Counted from the stretch's first letter, positions 10,481-22,750 are shown. The stretch is 64,000 nucleotides of DNA from Halichondria panicea (GCF_963675165.1 NC_087380.1:884303-948302), one strand, 5' to 3'. The notes: generated by a model from the sequence alone, not told the origin. A program made the numbers and translations.

Positions 10481-10950
10481 CTGTGTTCACCCACCTCCAC
10501 ACAACAAGCAGCTGCCAGCATCAGTGGAGTGTAGCCAGCCTGTGTGTGTGTGGTGTGTGTGTGTGGTGTGGGCGTGTGTGTGTGTGGGGGGAGGCTGTTA
10601 TACATGTACACCGGCTTTATGCAGTGAAATACCTGGCCTTAAAACACACAAAAGTAACCACCACAGTCAATGATCGATTAGGCCTTGCCCAAATTATGCT
10701 CAAAATTTTGCCTATTAATTTAGTCCCCAAGTCTCATGCATTGTACCTATTAGTTTTAATTAATTAATTAGCAATTATTACCCAAAAATCATCGACAAGA
10801 ATTATAAACTATAATTTATTATGTATTATTATACCTCATAAATCAGTTCTTAATTTCTCTACATTATGTTAAATTATGCAGCACAATCAAATTATAATTA
10901 ACATGCACACGTAAATCATTTCTTCTCTACATACAATGTTAAATGTTTTG

Positions 10951-13900
10951 CTACACATCATCCAGAAGTGGCTCTCTATAATCAGTGGCATTATAGCATT
11001 TACGCTGCTGCTTTGCATTGTCCAATGTCACTTCCTGTGTTGTCACTTTGTACCTTCCACTTTGTATGAGTTCCTCTTCTTGTACGCTTGTGTTGCCCAT
11101 TTCTTGTCTCTTCTTCATGGCGAGCCTCTGAAGCTTGGGTCCGACTGTCTTGGCTATGTGGAAGATTATAATGCAAGCAAACTGCAGGAGAGCAATACAA
11201 ACTGAGGTAGCAGTCACAGGATTGATGGTGTCCTTTTGTCGGACACCTTCCGGTTGGGTTTGATAAAACAAGAATGCTCCACCTAAGATGATAAGGTTAA
11301 TTAGATACAATACTTCCAGCACTGATGCAAACCATTGCTTGTAGGGATAGCCAAAAATGAGTGTGTACAATAGCAGGAGTGTAGCTATAATGGTCATTAC
11401 CAGTATGTTAGCATTCGGATTGGATGTCGAGGTTGATGCGGAAACAATCAATATCACTACACGGGAGATGAGCAGAATCCCCGTCCACACTTGATGCTGT
11501 CGCTTGTCTTTGAAAGGACCGTAATAAGTATCAAAAAACGGCATGAATGTGTTAATCCAGCGAAGGGGTCGGTAGTCTGACTTGGCTTTTAGGAAGGGTA
11601 CTAGAAGGAGAGTCAAAGTGAATGGCAACCAAAACAATAGCATAAAGAGTAGTGCAACCACCATTAAGACAATGTGTCCCGGTGTTACTCCATATTCAAC
11701 ATTTCCATCCAGGGACCAAACTCTGCGAATAGAACCATCAGAGCCACTAATGTCAGATGGAGTAAGCACATTTGTGATAATCCTGAACAGCTTCCCATAC
11801 GATAGCAGGATCAGAGTAGACAAAACAGACACAGAATTTCTACCAAAGAATCGAGTAGCTTTTATGGAATACCGAGAAACTAAAATGATGAGGCCAGCAA
11901 TGCACCAGATGTAGACTGGGAACACAAACTGTAAACCACTTTTAGTTAGTTGATCCAAATTTTGGCTGAAACAAGTCTCAATATCAAAGTCCAGATTAAT
12001 CCAAGCTATAGGCACAGTGATGATGTAGTAGCCAATGCTCCGCTGTGGGAACAATATAGCATTGTTAATCCACACAACATTTGCGTAGAATATGAGTCCA
12101 TTTATGGTACCATTGGCAACTGTGATGTCGAACAGTGTAATCATAACAACCAATAAAATCCCGAGGATGGCGAACACAATCAACAGAGCAACAGAACTAT
12201 TGTCATGACATTGTATGCATCGATCACCTCCTAATTGCAGGCTGTAGTTGCCTTTACATCTCCCACACAGTATTCCAGCACGGTTGGAGCTGCACTGTGA
12301 ATCAGGGGATGTCAAGTGAACAGGTATTTCAGACCTAGTGCAGTAGTCACTAGAACAGTATTGATGCCAGTAGTATAGGCCTGTTTCATGTTTGGCAGTG
12401 TCCACTCCCACCCACACAGTTCCTTCTCTGGTGATGTAGCCAGTGTGGTTTTGAATCTCACAGGTTAGCTTCAACTGCTTACTGCTTTCGTCGCATTCGC
12501 ACATATCTAAAGTCTTATTAAGCTGAAATCCCAGTGGACAGTTATCAACAGTGATGTTAATGAAGATGACCGTAGTGAGAAGAGCTGCACACGGTACTGA
12601 GGTATCGCTGCATTCATCAGAATGTATGTTTTTTATACTTTCTTTAATTATATCGTCAGGATTGCCTTGAACAAATGATTCTTCAACAGAGAGCCCTAGT
12701 TGAAGGGGCCTGCTTGTTTGATTAGACAATACTTTGTAGGTTAGCGTCGTGCATTGCTCGTAGTCATTGATAAATTTTATATGTTGACCATCACTGATAT
12801 TTCCAACTTTCTTATCCAGTACAGTAGCAAACACAGATCCTGTTACTCTGCTAAAGTTAAATCCCACGAGAGCTACAGAAATCTCAAAGCTTTCCCCTGG
12901 AAACCTCGTCTCGTTTAATACAAGGTATGCACGGTTTTGACACTGTGGTGTATTGTGTAGACAGAAACACACTCGAGAAGGGTTTGATGCAAGTCGAGAA
13001 GTACTCGGTACTGAGTTATCAAAATGAAAGATACTATCCTCTGAAACTGAACATTCATCATTGCCATATGACATTTCTGTTAGTCCGAAGATGTCCCTTC
13101 CACCAAAATCAGCATTGTTCCCAAAGAACACCACATTCGGAGTATCACCACTTGTGTGGTTATTGTTATAAAAGCAATGTTTACTTAAGGTAAATTTTAA
13201 ACCTACATTCTCCAGAGGAACTAGCAGCTGTGGAGAGACAATTAAATCTGTAGCAATGTAGATCCCTCCACCATACTCCAAAGCTGTATTGTTCTCAAAA
13301 CGTGTAGTCGATCCTGAATCAAATGACACTGCTGATTGATACAAGGCCAGACCACCTCCTCTTACTGCAATGTTGTTAGAAAACACATTCTCTCCTGACA
13401 ACTGGAAGATACTTCTGGAGGCTAGGATTGGTGTTCCGCTATTGTTATTGAATGTACAGTCCTTGAAAATTATTGTTGGGTTTTGTTGACAGACATTCAC
13501 TAACCACATGCATATTCTGTTTCGTGTGAAAGAACAGTTATCTATCATGATATTAAAGTGTTCTTCTATGTCTTCATTATAATATAGCACAACTCCAAAA
13601 TCATTGCTATCCATCTGAGAGTTTCGGACTGTTATGCCGGAGTCCCATGATAGAATGCCGATACCATTAATACGACTTATACTGGAATTGACAATCGTCA
13701 CATTTGGTATGTTTCGAAAAAATAATGCATATGTGTCAAACTTAAATATCATACTGTCCTCAATCAAACAATTTTGTACTGATTGAACACGGACTCCTGC
13801 ACTGGTCTGAGCAGAACTCGATATAATTGAGTTTTTGATTGTTATTGAGCTGTCAACATCCAGGTCTGGAGGTACGTCACTATATAGCTGTAGTGAAACA

Positions 13901-14286
13901 TTCTCAAACAAAAGTCCTTCGATCAATGCCTTTGCTGATGCTATGATTTTCCAACCAATATCCATGTCACATTGATGACCAGTGTCCGCACGACCAATAA
14001 CCTTCGGGCGTTGTCCCTGGCTTGGAAGTACTGGCTGCAAAATTATAAAACTAGTGTTAACAGTAAGGTAGTCGCTGAGAATGTGAACTCCCTCCAGGAA
14101 TATCAGAGTGATGTTGTTGTAGCCAGATAATAAACTCTGGTTTTGAGCATACTGGTCCAGGGTGTAACAAGGTTGAGGACAGTCAGCTGGGGCTGGGAGG
14201 ATTGGGGTGACATGGAAGGTCTCTGCCATGCAAGGAGAGAGGAGACCAGCTGTCACTAACAAACCGAGTAGTTGAAGCATCTGCAT
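10951..14286 (-). CDS. Large surface protein: signal peptide, beta-helix ectodomain, Cys-rich motif, about 9 TM segments (copy 2)
   Basis: Single exon, 1111 aa, the same architecture as 4188-7529. There is a signal peptide (MQMLQLLGLLVTAGLLSPCM), a beta-helix-like ectodomain to about residue 430 (VRVQSVQNCLIEDSMIFKFD, GENVFSNNIAVRGGGLALYQ), the Cys block around NRAGILCGRCKGNYSLQLGG, then TM segments from about residue 695 to 1045 and a charged tail ending REPLLDDV. The TM half is almost identical to copy 1, while the beta-helix region differs by many substitutions and short indels. That pattern could reflect selection on the exposed part or gene conversion of the membrane part (inference). 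The start is the first Met before the signal peptide. Function is unknown; adhesion or pattern recognition at the cell surface is a guess. Confidence 0.88.
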   Translation of the reverse strand: MQMLQLLGLLVTAGLLSPCMAETFHVTPILPAPADCPQPCYTLDQYAQNQSLLSGYNNITLIFLEGVHILSDYLTVNTSFIILQPVLPSQGQRPKVIGRADTGHQCDMDIGWKIIASAKALIEGLLFENVSLQLYSDVPPDLDVDSSITIKNSIISSSAQTSAGVRVQSVQNCLIEDSMIFKFDTYALFFRNIPNVTIVNSSISRINGIGILSWDSGITVRNSQMDSNDFGVVLYYNEDIEEHFNIMIDNCSFTRNRICMWLVNVCQQNPTIIFKDCTFNNNSGTPILASRSIFQLSGENVFSNNIAVRGGGLALYQSAVSFDSGSTTRFENNTALEYGGGIYIATDLIVSPQLLVPLENVGLKFTLSKHCFYNNNHTSGDTPNVVFFGNNADFGGRDIFGLTEMSYGNDECSVSEDSIFHFDNSVPSTSRLASNPSRVCFCLHNTPQCQNRAYLVLNETRFPGESFEISVALVGFNFSRVTGSVFATVLDKKVGNISDGQHIKFINDYEQCTTLTYKVLSNQTSRPLQLGLSVEESFVQGNPDDIIKESIKNIHSDECSDTSVPCAALLTTVIFINITVDNCPLGFQLNKTLDMCECDESSKQLKLTCEIQNHTGYITREGTVWVGVDTAKHETGLYYWHQYCSSDYCTRSEIPVHLTSPDSQCSSNRAGILCGRCKGNYSLQLGGDRCIQCHDNSSVALLIVFAILGILLVVMITLFDITVANGTINGLIFYANVVWINNAILFPQRSIGYYIITVPIAWINLDFDIETCFSQNLDQLTKSGLQFVFPVYIWCIAGLIILVSRYSIKATRFFGRNSVSVLSTLILLSYGKLFRIITNVLTPSDISGSDGSIRRVWSLDGNVEYGVTPGHIVLMVVALLFMLLFWLPFTLTLLLVPFLKAKSDYRPLRWINTFMPFFDTYYGPFKDKRQHQVWTGILLISRVVILIVSASTSTSNPNANILVMTIIATLLLLYTLIFGYPYKQWFASVLEVLYLINLIILGGAFLFYQTQPEGVRQKDTINPVTATSVCIALLQFACIIIFHIAKTVGPKLQRLAMKKRQEMGNTSVQEEELIQSGRYKVTTQEVTLDNAKQQRKCYNATDYREPLLDDV

Positions 14287-14523
14287 TGCTGCGAAACAAC
14301 CGCGCGCAAGCTTAATATAGCTCTTGGCTTCTTCTTGCAGAAAAACAGGCGTGGCTGGTACGCGCGCGCAGTCATGCAGTCATGCAGATGACCGCATCCG
14401 ATCATCGACTCTTTCTTTGTTACCTCCAACCAACCACAACAGTACTAACATTTTAGTGTTGGATACTAATCCTAAACAGAAACCTTTGACCTTGACTATA
14501 TCCTCTTCTGGCATATATACATG

Positions 14524-16098
14524 TATAATATAGCGGCCCCCCAGAGACTGGAGCATGGAATCAAGGCAATACAAAAACTCGGTCACACCTCAATCCGTGA
14601 ATACACTTAAAATGGATGCACTCAACACAGAATGATAAAAGAGATACAAAAAATGGGCACATGATCATTGATAAAATCTACAATCCTAGAGACTGTTGTC
14701 ATCGTTTATATTTTGATTTGGAGTGTTTCCCCAGCAACGCCATTAGTTCGGTGAACCCCGCCTCTTTAGCAATGTCCAGAGCTGTTAGGCCGTCCTGGAG
14801 GGAGGAGACAGAAGGGTTAATAATGGAAAGGACAGAAGGGTTAATAGTGGAGGGGGGCAGAAGGGTTAATAGTGGGAGGTTATAGTGGAATAAGCACATT
14901 GTAGGCAGTGGATAGGGACACTAGCAGACATAATTATGCACTGACATTTAAAAACAATTATGGGATAGTATTAAAAGTACAAACTTAAAATATTATAGGT
15001 ACATGAGAATGCATCATGCAAATAAACTCTGACTTACATTGTCCCTGAGGCTGGTATCTGTGTGAGGGTGTGTGAGAAGTGACCCCACTATCTCCGTATG
15101 ACCACTTTGACTAGCAAACATGAGTGCCGAGGAGCCGTCCTGCACAAGAGTCAGTCATGTGATTGTCATGTGACATGCAGGTACAGATATTGCCACACCC
15201 ACCTTGTCCCGGAGGTTAACGTCGGCACCTTTCTCCAGGAACAGAGAGACCATCTCCAGAGAACCACTGCAGGCAGCCAACATCAGAGCAGTCCGTTGAT
15301 CCTGACACATCAAACAGTTATTAGCATTGTTCATACATAATAATTTTAGACACTGTTTTGAAACTATATGGGATTTAGAAGCTCAAACACCAGTACTGCT
15401 TTAGCATCTCAAGCGTAGCCAGGGTACTATACAAGTGCCCGAGGGCTTCTAAATCAGGGACACTGACAAAACAGTGTCTATAATTTATACTTGAGGCACT
15501 TTTCACTTTTCAAATCTTATCAACTAGTGTCTAAATATTACGTGGTACATGTGATTGTGTGTGTTCAACAATGGATGTACCGAACTGAATGCAAAGTATA
15601 ATGATTATTGTGTAATGGTTGTAGCCACACTATCACCAACATCTCCATCTCCCCCTTTTGAACTGTCTAGAGACTTAGTGGAGTACAGTCATTATTGATA
15701 GGGCAATACATTGTACTGCTAACTCGTATAGTGTTGTTAGGAGACAGGCTCACCTTGTCAGCTGCTTTGTTGATGTCCCCCCTGTCCACCAGGTGTCCCA
15801 TGATATCTTTGTGTTCACCCACCTCCACACAACAAGCAGCTGCCAGCATCAGTGGAGTGTAGCCAGCCTGTGTGTGTGTGTGGTGTGGGCGTGTGTGGGG
15901 GGGGAGGCTGTTATACATGTACACTTTATGCAATGAAATACCCGGCCTTAAAAACTAACGACCACAGTCAATGATCGATTAGGCCTTGCCCAAATTATGC
16001 TCAAAATTTTGCCTATTAGTTTAGTCTCCAAGTCTCCTGCATTGTAGTCTCCAATTATTACCCATTAGTCTCAATAAAAATCATCAACGAGAATTATA
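14524..16098. repeat. Segmental duplication unit A (source copy within the intact KANK-like gene)
   Basis: This stretch contains exons 5-8 of the intact gene plus 3' flank and is the best-preserved version of the repeated block seen at 7815-9110 and 9121-10805. Confidence 0.8.
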
Positions 16099-19000
16099 CT
16101 GCAACATCACAGACGCTTCTATATAATCATCTAAGGAACTATATTGGTGAAAGAAATCTTAGGAGAAGAGTTAACTGATCTAGTAGTACAACTATAGCAC
16201 CTTCCATACGTATATACTCAGTATTAGCATTACTCATGCTATTGAGGCTATAGTGTTTCTACTTTCTACCAACATTTGGTAAAAATTGCCTAATAGGCTA
16301 ATATTTTTTGCCTATTAGACTGGCAAAATGCTCAATGCTCCACTGCACCTATTAGTCTCAACATTATGCTAACATAATCGGGCAAGGCCTAGCTATGATA
16401 TTATTATTACCTTGTTCATTAGCCCAGTTCTGCAGCAGCGCAGTCCAACAAACTGTCTAGCCACAGGGAAGTTGCCATTAGCAACGGCATAGTGCAGTGC
16501 AGTGTTGCCCTGTAACAGAGAGAGGACATTAACAGACAAATCTGGCAAAGCTAGGGCTGTGTAATGATCCATAACACTTACTAGCAACTGGAAAACAATC
16601 TATGAAATTATTACAGCTCATACTGTACACTAGGACAGTGTGTGTGTGTGTGGGTGTGTGTGTGGGTGGGTACCTTCTCGTCCTGTATATTGATGACAGT
16701 CTCCATTAGTCTGGCAGATAGTCTGGAGAGGGTCGAGATGTAGCACTGGGCGCAGGCTGGGGTCAAGGTTCGCTGTGCCATGCATGCAAACCACTCACTC
16801 CTGATGCTCTCCAACCAACTCTCCTATAGACACAGTGGAAACACCATCATCACAACACATCATCATCATCACAACAATCATCATCATCACAACACACCAC
16901 CATCACAACACACCATCATCACAACACATCGTAACAGAACAACCACATAGTTCAACACACTAGGCATAGCTATCTCATTACATATTACTATACACAATTG
17001 TGTGAATGCTAATGCCTTGAGTTATTACTGTGTAACAATCTTTATTTATAGATAAACTTGAATATTTTATGCCAATTGGCTGTCAGTAGGTAATATCTCA
17101 GGGAATCCCCCACCCACTCACTGCGGGATCTCCTTGTAAGGTGTTGAACTCGCTGATGTAGTCAGCCAATAGAGAGCACGGTAGCAGCAACTCAGGGGGC
17201 ACACTGCAGGGGGGGGGGAGGTAATCATATAAATTAGATATTACTGTACTGTAAAAAAAAATTACATCATAAATTTCAACTGCTACAATTATAAGCTTCT
17301 ACACACACACACACAAGTATAGTCACCTGACTTGTAGCTCTTCGTTGATTGGTCGAACAGGCACAGAGAACATTGCCCTGAGGCTAGAGCTCCTTCGTCT
17401 AAACTGCGACGAGACTCCCTGCAACTTCATCAATTCTTTCTCCATCGTTCCAATCCTCTCCTTCAAGATATAGTTCTCTTGCTCTAAATCACCGAGTGAT
17501 CGCTGACGCAGAACGTCCCCTCGCGGGATAGCCAGGGCCACGTCCGGCATGGGGGGTGGGGAAACAGGTTTATCCCGTTCTAAAGTGCCGCCTAAATCTT
17601 GTACATGTGATGTAAGGTCAACCACTTGTTTCTGCAGCGAGGTGTTGTGCTGGTTGAACACAGCTAGTAGCTGGGACTGTGTGTCCATTTTAACTTGCAG
17701 TTCTTCTTGCAGCTCTGAGCGAGCCTGTCTTCTCAGACTACCAACTTCCATTTCAACTTCTTTCAATTCTCTTTTAAGTTGAGAATTTTCTTGAGCGGAA
17801 TTTTCCTTAGTTTGAATATCGATGAGTAGTTGAACTTTATCATCTTCCAATTTCTCGATCGTCATTTCTAGAGTTTCAATTTCGTTGCGTTGCTTGTCGT
17901 TCCACTGACTCAGCACATTTACCTGTTCTTCTAAACGTAGGTTCTCATCTTGTAAAGAACGAGAAGCTTGACTCGAGTAACTAGGCAACTCTTTAAGTGT
18001 CTGTTGAAGAATGGCAAATAGTGCTTTATTGTCATGTGAGGAAGTGCCCAATGCTTTCTCCAACTGTTTGAAATTTTGTTTCAACCGTTCGTGTTCAACT
18101 TCCCGAGTTTCAGTCTCTTCAATGTGACGCTGTAAGCTCTTAATGGTGGCGTTGTATGCTTCCACTTCATCTCTGAGATTGGTCACTGTATGTTCCAGCT
18201 CTTTGATATCCTTGTTCTTGCTGCTGATGGCTTTCCGGTGATCACTGTCTCTCTGACTGGCAGTTGCTTCAAACTCCATTTTAAGAGAATGAGATCCGGT
18301 AGACGTTTTATTCAGTGTTTTTAGTTCCCCGTCAAGCCTTTGCTTCTCCTTTGCTGCCTCCTGAAGCTGGCCCGTTAGCCTTTGCTTCTCCTTTACTGCC
18401 TCCTGAAGCTGGCCTGTTAACCTTTGCTTCTCTTTTACTGCCTCCTGAAGCTGGCCTGTTACTTGAGACATCTTTGCCGTCATTTCTTCAGTAGTGGCAA
18501 TGTTAGATTGTCTGAGAGTACTCACTTCCACTAGAGTAGTCTTGTGTTGTGAGGACAAACCGGCCATTTCTTTGCTTAAAGAATCGACTTGAGAAGTTAA
18601 TTGAACAGTGTGGGCTTTAAGTCCTGTGGTATCACGTTCAAATTGTTGTTTCAAAACAGTTTCTTGTTCCAAACACTTTTCTTTGTCTGTGAGTGTTTTT
18701 TGCAGTTTTTCACAATTTCTTTGACTTGTCTCCAGCTCTTGAGTTAGTTTGATCATCTCAGCATCAGTGTTAGTTCGAACTTTCTGTTCTGACTCTCTCA
18801 AACCATTGACAATAACATCTAGTTCTTGCTTGGATTTAGTGAACTCTACAACATCAGACTTCATCTTATCAAGCTCTTCTTGCAACGTTTGTATTTGTTC
18901 CACTAATTTTTTATTGTCCAATACAAGGCTGGAATTTGCTGACTTGACAGTCTCTAGTTCACCTTTGAACCCAACAACGGCTATTTCCTCATTCGTTAGT

Positions 19001-21309
19001 TGTTCTTTAGAAACTTGAAGTTCTTTTGTGAGCTCTTCCAATTGTTTTGTCAATTCTTCTCTCTCAGATTTCAACTTCCACATCTGTTCTTGTTGCTCGG
19101 AAATAGTCTTACTGAGTGCATCGACAGTTTCTTGAAGACCATCCTTTTCTTTGCAAACTTTGCCATAAGCTTCTATCCCTGGACCGTCTTTTTCAACAAG
19201 TTCACTCTTCCCGTGAGAGGAATGCTCAACTTCTGCCATCTCTAGTTTAGTTCTGTACGAGGCAGACATTGTGCGAACACGTTGCATGTCCTGACCAGTA
19301 CGATCCAGCTGATCTTGTAGATGCATACACTGCGACTGATAGTTCTGAATCAGTTCCACCGCATTCGATAACTCTTTGGCTAGAGATCTCAGTCGAGTTT
19401 TTCCATCTTTGTAGCGTTTCTCCGCTTTTGATTTATCATCTTTGGCCTTCTGTAGTGAGCGCGCTAACAACTCGTGCTCTTCTCGATACTGTCTCGATTG
19501 GTTTTGATCGGCTACTAGTTCGTCGTAATTTGATTGGACTTCTCTCAATCGTTCCAGTTCTTTCATCATCTCCTTATTTCTAACCTCCATAGCGGACTGT
19601 TCTGAAACACTAGCCATAGCTAGCTCCTTCTCGAGCTTCGTGATGTTCTCTCTGGCCAGCTGCAATTTGTAATCTTTCTCTTCGACGGATTTTTCTAGAT
19701 CTCCGAGGGCCCTCTTGTCAATGAGAGTGTTTAGTTCCTCGACTTTACGCTCTAGTTGGTCTCTCTCGGCCATCAATGATTGTAGCATGCTTCGTGACTG
19801 TTCACTGTGCACTCGCAACTGTCGCAGTTTGAGCATCTGAACTTTGGACTCTGCAGGTAGGTCTGCCATTTCTTCTTCGATGCTATCTCGTCTCGTTAGG
19901 GAGGGGGTGTGGTTTGAACCGCTGATTCGCCGACTTTCAATCGGGCTAGGGGTGCCAGTTTCAATAAGTTTCTTTTCAAGTTCGTACTTTTGAGAGTTCA
20001 TACTTAGAGATTCAAGTTCAAATAGTTTAAGGACCAACTTCTCCTTCTCCTGTCTTGACTCCATCGTGACTGTCTCTAGTTTAGCCTGTAAGTGACTGTT
20101 TTTCTTCTTGAGTGTGGATACTTCGTTTAGCAAGTGAGCCGTATCTATATCGACAGTAGGTTGCTGCTGTTGATGATGAAACTTCACGTCAACATACTCT
20201 TGATAAATCTCATCTTTTTCTTTCTCCAATCGTTTGATTCGTTGTTGTAAAGGGACCACAATCGAACGTGTGCTCTCAAATTTATCCATTCGTTTCTTGA
20301 CACTTTCAAGGTTACCAGTTACAGTACCCAGCTGCTCCCGAGCGGTCCTAACCTCACCAGATATTTTCTGATTATTCTCCGTCAATCGAGTGTTGTCTTC
20401 AATCAGCGACTGATACGTTGCTCTTGTAACGCCCTCCGGAAGTTGGTCAGGAAATTTCCTACTCAGTTCAGCTTCTTTATCCTTGAGATGGGAATTCTCC
20501 TCAGTCATGGTTCTAACTTGAGACTTGAGCGTGGGTATGCTATCCACGCGTTCTTGAAGCTTCTTGATTTGGGCCAGACTGGCAACAAGTGCGTTTCGAT
20601 TTCGCAGCAACTCTGCAGATTGTCCACCAGATGAGTGGGCTAGCTTCACCAGCTGATTGTTTTGTTCGTGCAGTAGCGAGAGACGTTGTTTCATAGAATC
20701 CACAAACGCTTGACTGTCTAATAAATCGTTTGCTAATTTTCCTCTCTCTCTTTCAAGTTCATCAACTTTTACGGTGAGTAGTGGAATAGTTTCAACTTTT
20801 TTCTCGAGTTGCTGAATATGCAATGCACCATGTGCTATCTGTCTCTTTAGTTCATCTAGAATGCGATCTTCGGTTGAGGTCACAATGGTGAGGTTTGATA
20901 CGCTGGAGGAGGTGTCTAGTAGAGAGCTCACACTACTGTGAACGCTATCAGGCGGGGAGATCTGTGTGAGGGAGTCTGTGCTCTGTGTGTGCTCCATGGG
21001 GAGGAAGCTCGAGTGGGGGGACAGGATGGACCGGACGGGGGAATCAGAGGAACGGGAGTCTCTCTGGTGGTCGCTAATCGATGATCCTGTTGACTTCCGA
21101 TGTAGAGAGGACATGTGTACTTTGTCATGGCTGAGTGAGCCGGTGGATTTACGTGACGAGATGTCATCGTTTTTATCGGCCTTGACGGATACTAGGCTCT
21201 GTTCGACAATCACAGTTCCTCGATTTCGTTTCGAGTGTGGTGAGCGTGGTGACGAGGCTGGTGAGACTGTGTGGGGGGAATTCCTCGAGGGGGAGTGGCG
21301 TGATGTCAT
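14699..21309 (-). CDS. KANK-like protein: long coiled coil plus C-terminal ankyrin repeats
   Basis: Eight exons joined in frame give 1574 aa: 17327-21309, 17122-17203, 16674-16823, 16411-16509, 15754-15867, 15203-15301, 15038-15139 and 14699-14794 (TGA). All introns are GT-AG and the phases agree. Residues 1-150 are Ser/Pro-rich and disordered (RKSTGS twice). Residues about 155-1320 are heptad coiled coil, with three tandem 14-residue repeats (GQLQEAVKEKQRLT) near 946-990. Residues 1355-1405 form a linker (ESWLESIRSEWFACMAQ). Five ankyrin repeats follow (GNTALHYAVANGNFPVARQF; AGYTPLMLAAACC; TALMLAACSGSLEMVSLFLE; SSALMFASQSGHTEIVGSLL; GLTALDIAKEAG). Repeat order and sequence match the KANK C-terminal ankyrin domain, which in other animals links integrin adhesions to cortical microtubule capture complexes. 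I see no N-terminal KN motif, and the coiled coil is longer than in vertebrate KANKs. ATG 21309 follows an AG that could be a 5'UTR acceptor. Confidence 0.82.
15341..15485. mobile_element. MITE, family M1 copy 3
   Basis: Starts taattttagacactgttttg and ends aaaacagtgtctataat. It is slightly shorter than copies 1 and 2 and lies in the intron between exons 6 and 5 of the intact KANK-like gene. Confidence 0.8.
16840..16940. repeat. Imperfect (atcatcaca) microsatellite
   Basis: Runs of catcatcatcacaaca and caccatcacaacaca in the intron upstream of KANK exon 3. No coding potential. Confidence 0.8.
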
Positions 21310-22750
21310 GGTTACCTGTGACGTGTGTGTGTGTGTGGGAGGGGGGGAGAATTACACAGAAAATAAATTATATATATATTTTAGATTTTAGAGCAAGCAA
21401 ATATTATACAGAGCTTGAACAGTGCAGAAACAGCACTTGTCTAAACTGTGTACGTGTGGGGGGGGTTAAGAATGTAGAGCTAACACATGTCACTGTAGAC
21501 TCTACTCTGCGCTGTATATACATCCAGTACTTCAGACCATGTGTTTGGGCTCTATCATCAGCAAACACAGTCAGAATGTTAACAAAGTGTAAATCACACG
21601 TTTCTTTGAATTGTTGTACCCACAGAAGCTACACAAGACACGACTAAATAGGCTGAATGATTATCACACACACATACACACACACACTAGCTCACTGTTC
21701 AGCTATGCAGACAAGGCTTGATGCACAGTTCCGGACTCTGTTACAGTAATGTTTACAGCAACTGTTTGTTAGCTTCTATTTAAGCTAATGGGTTTGGCTG
21801 TGTTGTGTAGAGTTGGTTCTGATGTTGAAACATATAGTTACGCCCACGCACATACAAGAATCACCAGGCAAAGTTACTGGAAAGACTAACACTTCGTACA
21901 ATTACAATCAGACATTGACACAAAGACACACAACTACGGTAAAAGCTTGACCACTATACATTTTAAAAGTACATGCACATATGAATGTACTGTGTGTACA
22001 CAGGTTAGGGACTTTCCCCATGGTAACCAGTTTGGGTGTGGTGCTATGTAAACTACAAGCCAAATACGAGCTAGCTAGCTATGACCAAAGTGCATGTACC
22101 ACCATTATACTGATGAGCACAGTATGTATACTATATAATTACATGCAATACCACACCTCGTATATGCAACAATGTCTCAGAATGTGCTCAGCACTATAAC
22201 AACACTTTCTGATATACGCTCGTACAGCTACGATCTTCTCGAATGCGAGGTCCCTCCCAGTGTGCATGTACGAACATGTATACGCTCCAATAATAAGTTG
22301 ATGTACAGTACGATTCAGTGTAACAGATCATCGGGGATTTATATCAATCGAATCGAGGATTATAAGAACTCATGGAACTTACTTGTTTTATTTGTTTGCA
22401 CAGTAGTGACTTCTATATTTTATGATGGGTCCACAGTGATCCCTCCCCACCGCACAGAGCAGAACTCTAGCTAGTAATACACGCAGCTAGTACTTAATAG
22501 TTCTGGCTAGGTCGAGCAGATGCCATTACATAACCCCATGAAACCATTCAAGGTAAGCGTCAAATTACACAGCAATGAATGTCATTTATTATAAAGATCA
22601 CAATAAAAGTTCAGGTATAAAAATGAGTCGACAGTTCGAATGAAGTAAAAACAGTACAAATTGATTGTTTGATTGTTGAGTTGTTATCTCACAGTCTGAA
22701 ACTGAAAGTGCTGCAGAAAGGAACATTATGTAAATCACGAGTAACCATAG
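21310..22750. other. Intergenic region between the KANK-like gene start and the CIB gene end
   Basis: About 1.4 kb. It should contain the 5'UTR/promoter of the KANK-like gene and the 3'UTR of the CIB gene. A GT-rich tract lies at 21323-21347. I find no convincing conserved coding frame. The 100-codon plus-strand frame at 22172-22474 has unremarkable composition and no recognisable motif. Confidence 0.5.

Larger units (their letters stand above)
9299..10539 (-). pseudogene. KANK-like ankyrin exons, duplicate B (multiple disruptions)
   Basis: Relics of exons 5-8 lie at 10481-10539 plus 10274-10333 (one ancestral exon now split), 9688-9786, 9531-9633 and 9299-9395. The lesions visible are a +5 bp insertion in the poly-C stretch near 10297-10307, a 1-bp shift in the SALMFAS exon (GCTAGTCCAGAG) with loss of the usual CAG acceptor, and a 1-bp insertion in the last exon (GAACTTAATGG) that abolishes the normal C-terminus. 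The copy lacks all upstream exons. It is clearly non-functional as an ankyrin protein. Confidence 0.88.
9121..10805. repeat. Segmental duplication unit B (KANK 3' exons plus both flanks)
   Basis: Aligns with unit A from agagactggagcatggaat (14540 region) through aatgatcgattaggccttgc (15970 region) to about 16098. This unit ends close to the 3' end of the receptor gene at 10951. The order C-B-receptor-A shows that ankyrin exons and receptor genes were duplicated as an interleaved block. Confidence 0.8.

Noticed and set aside
22172-22474. 100-codon plus-strand frame upstream of the CIB gene end
   Set aside because: No motif, no conservation that I recognise, and no splice or promoter context.
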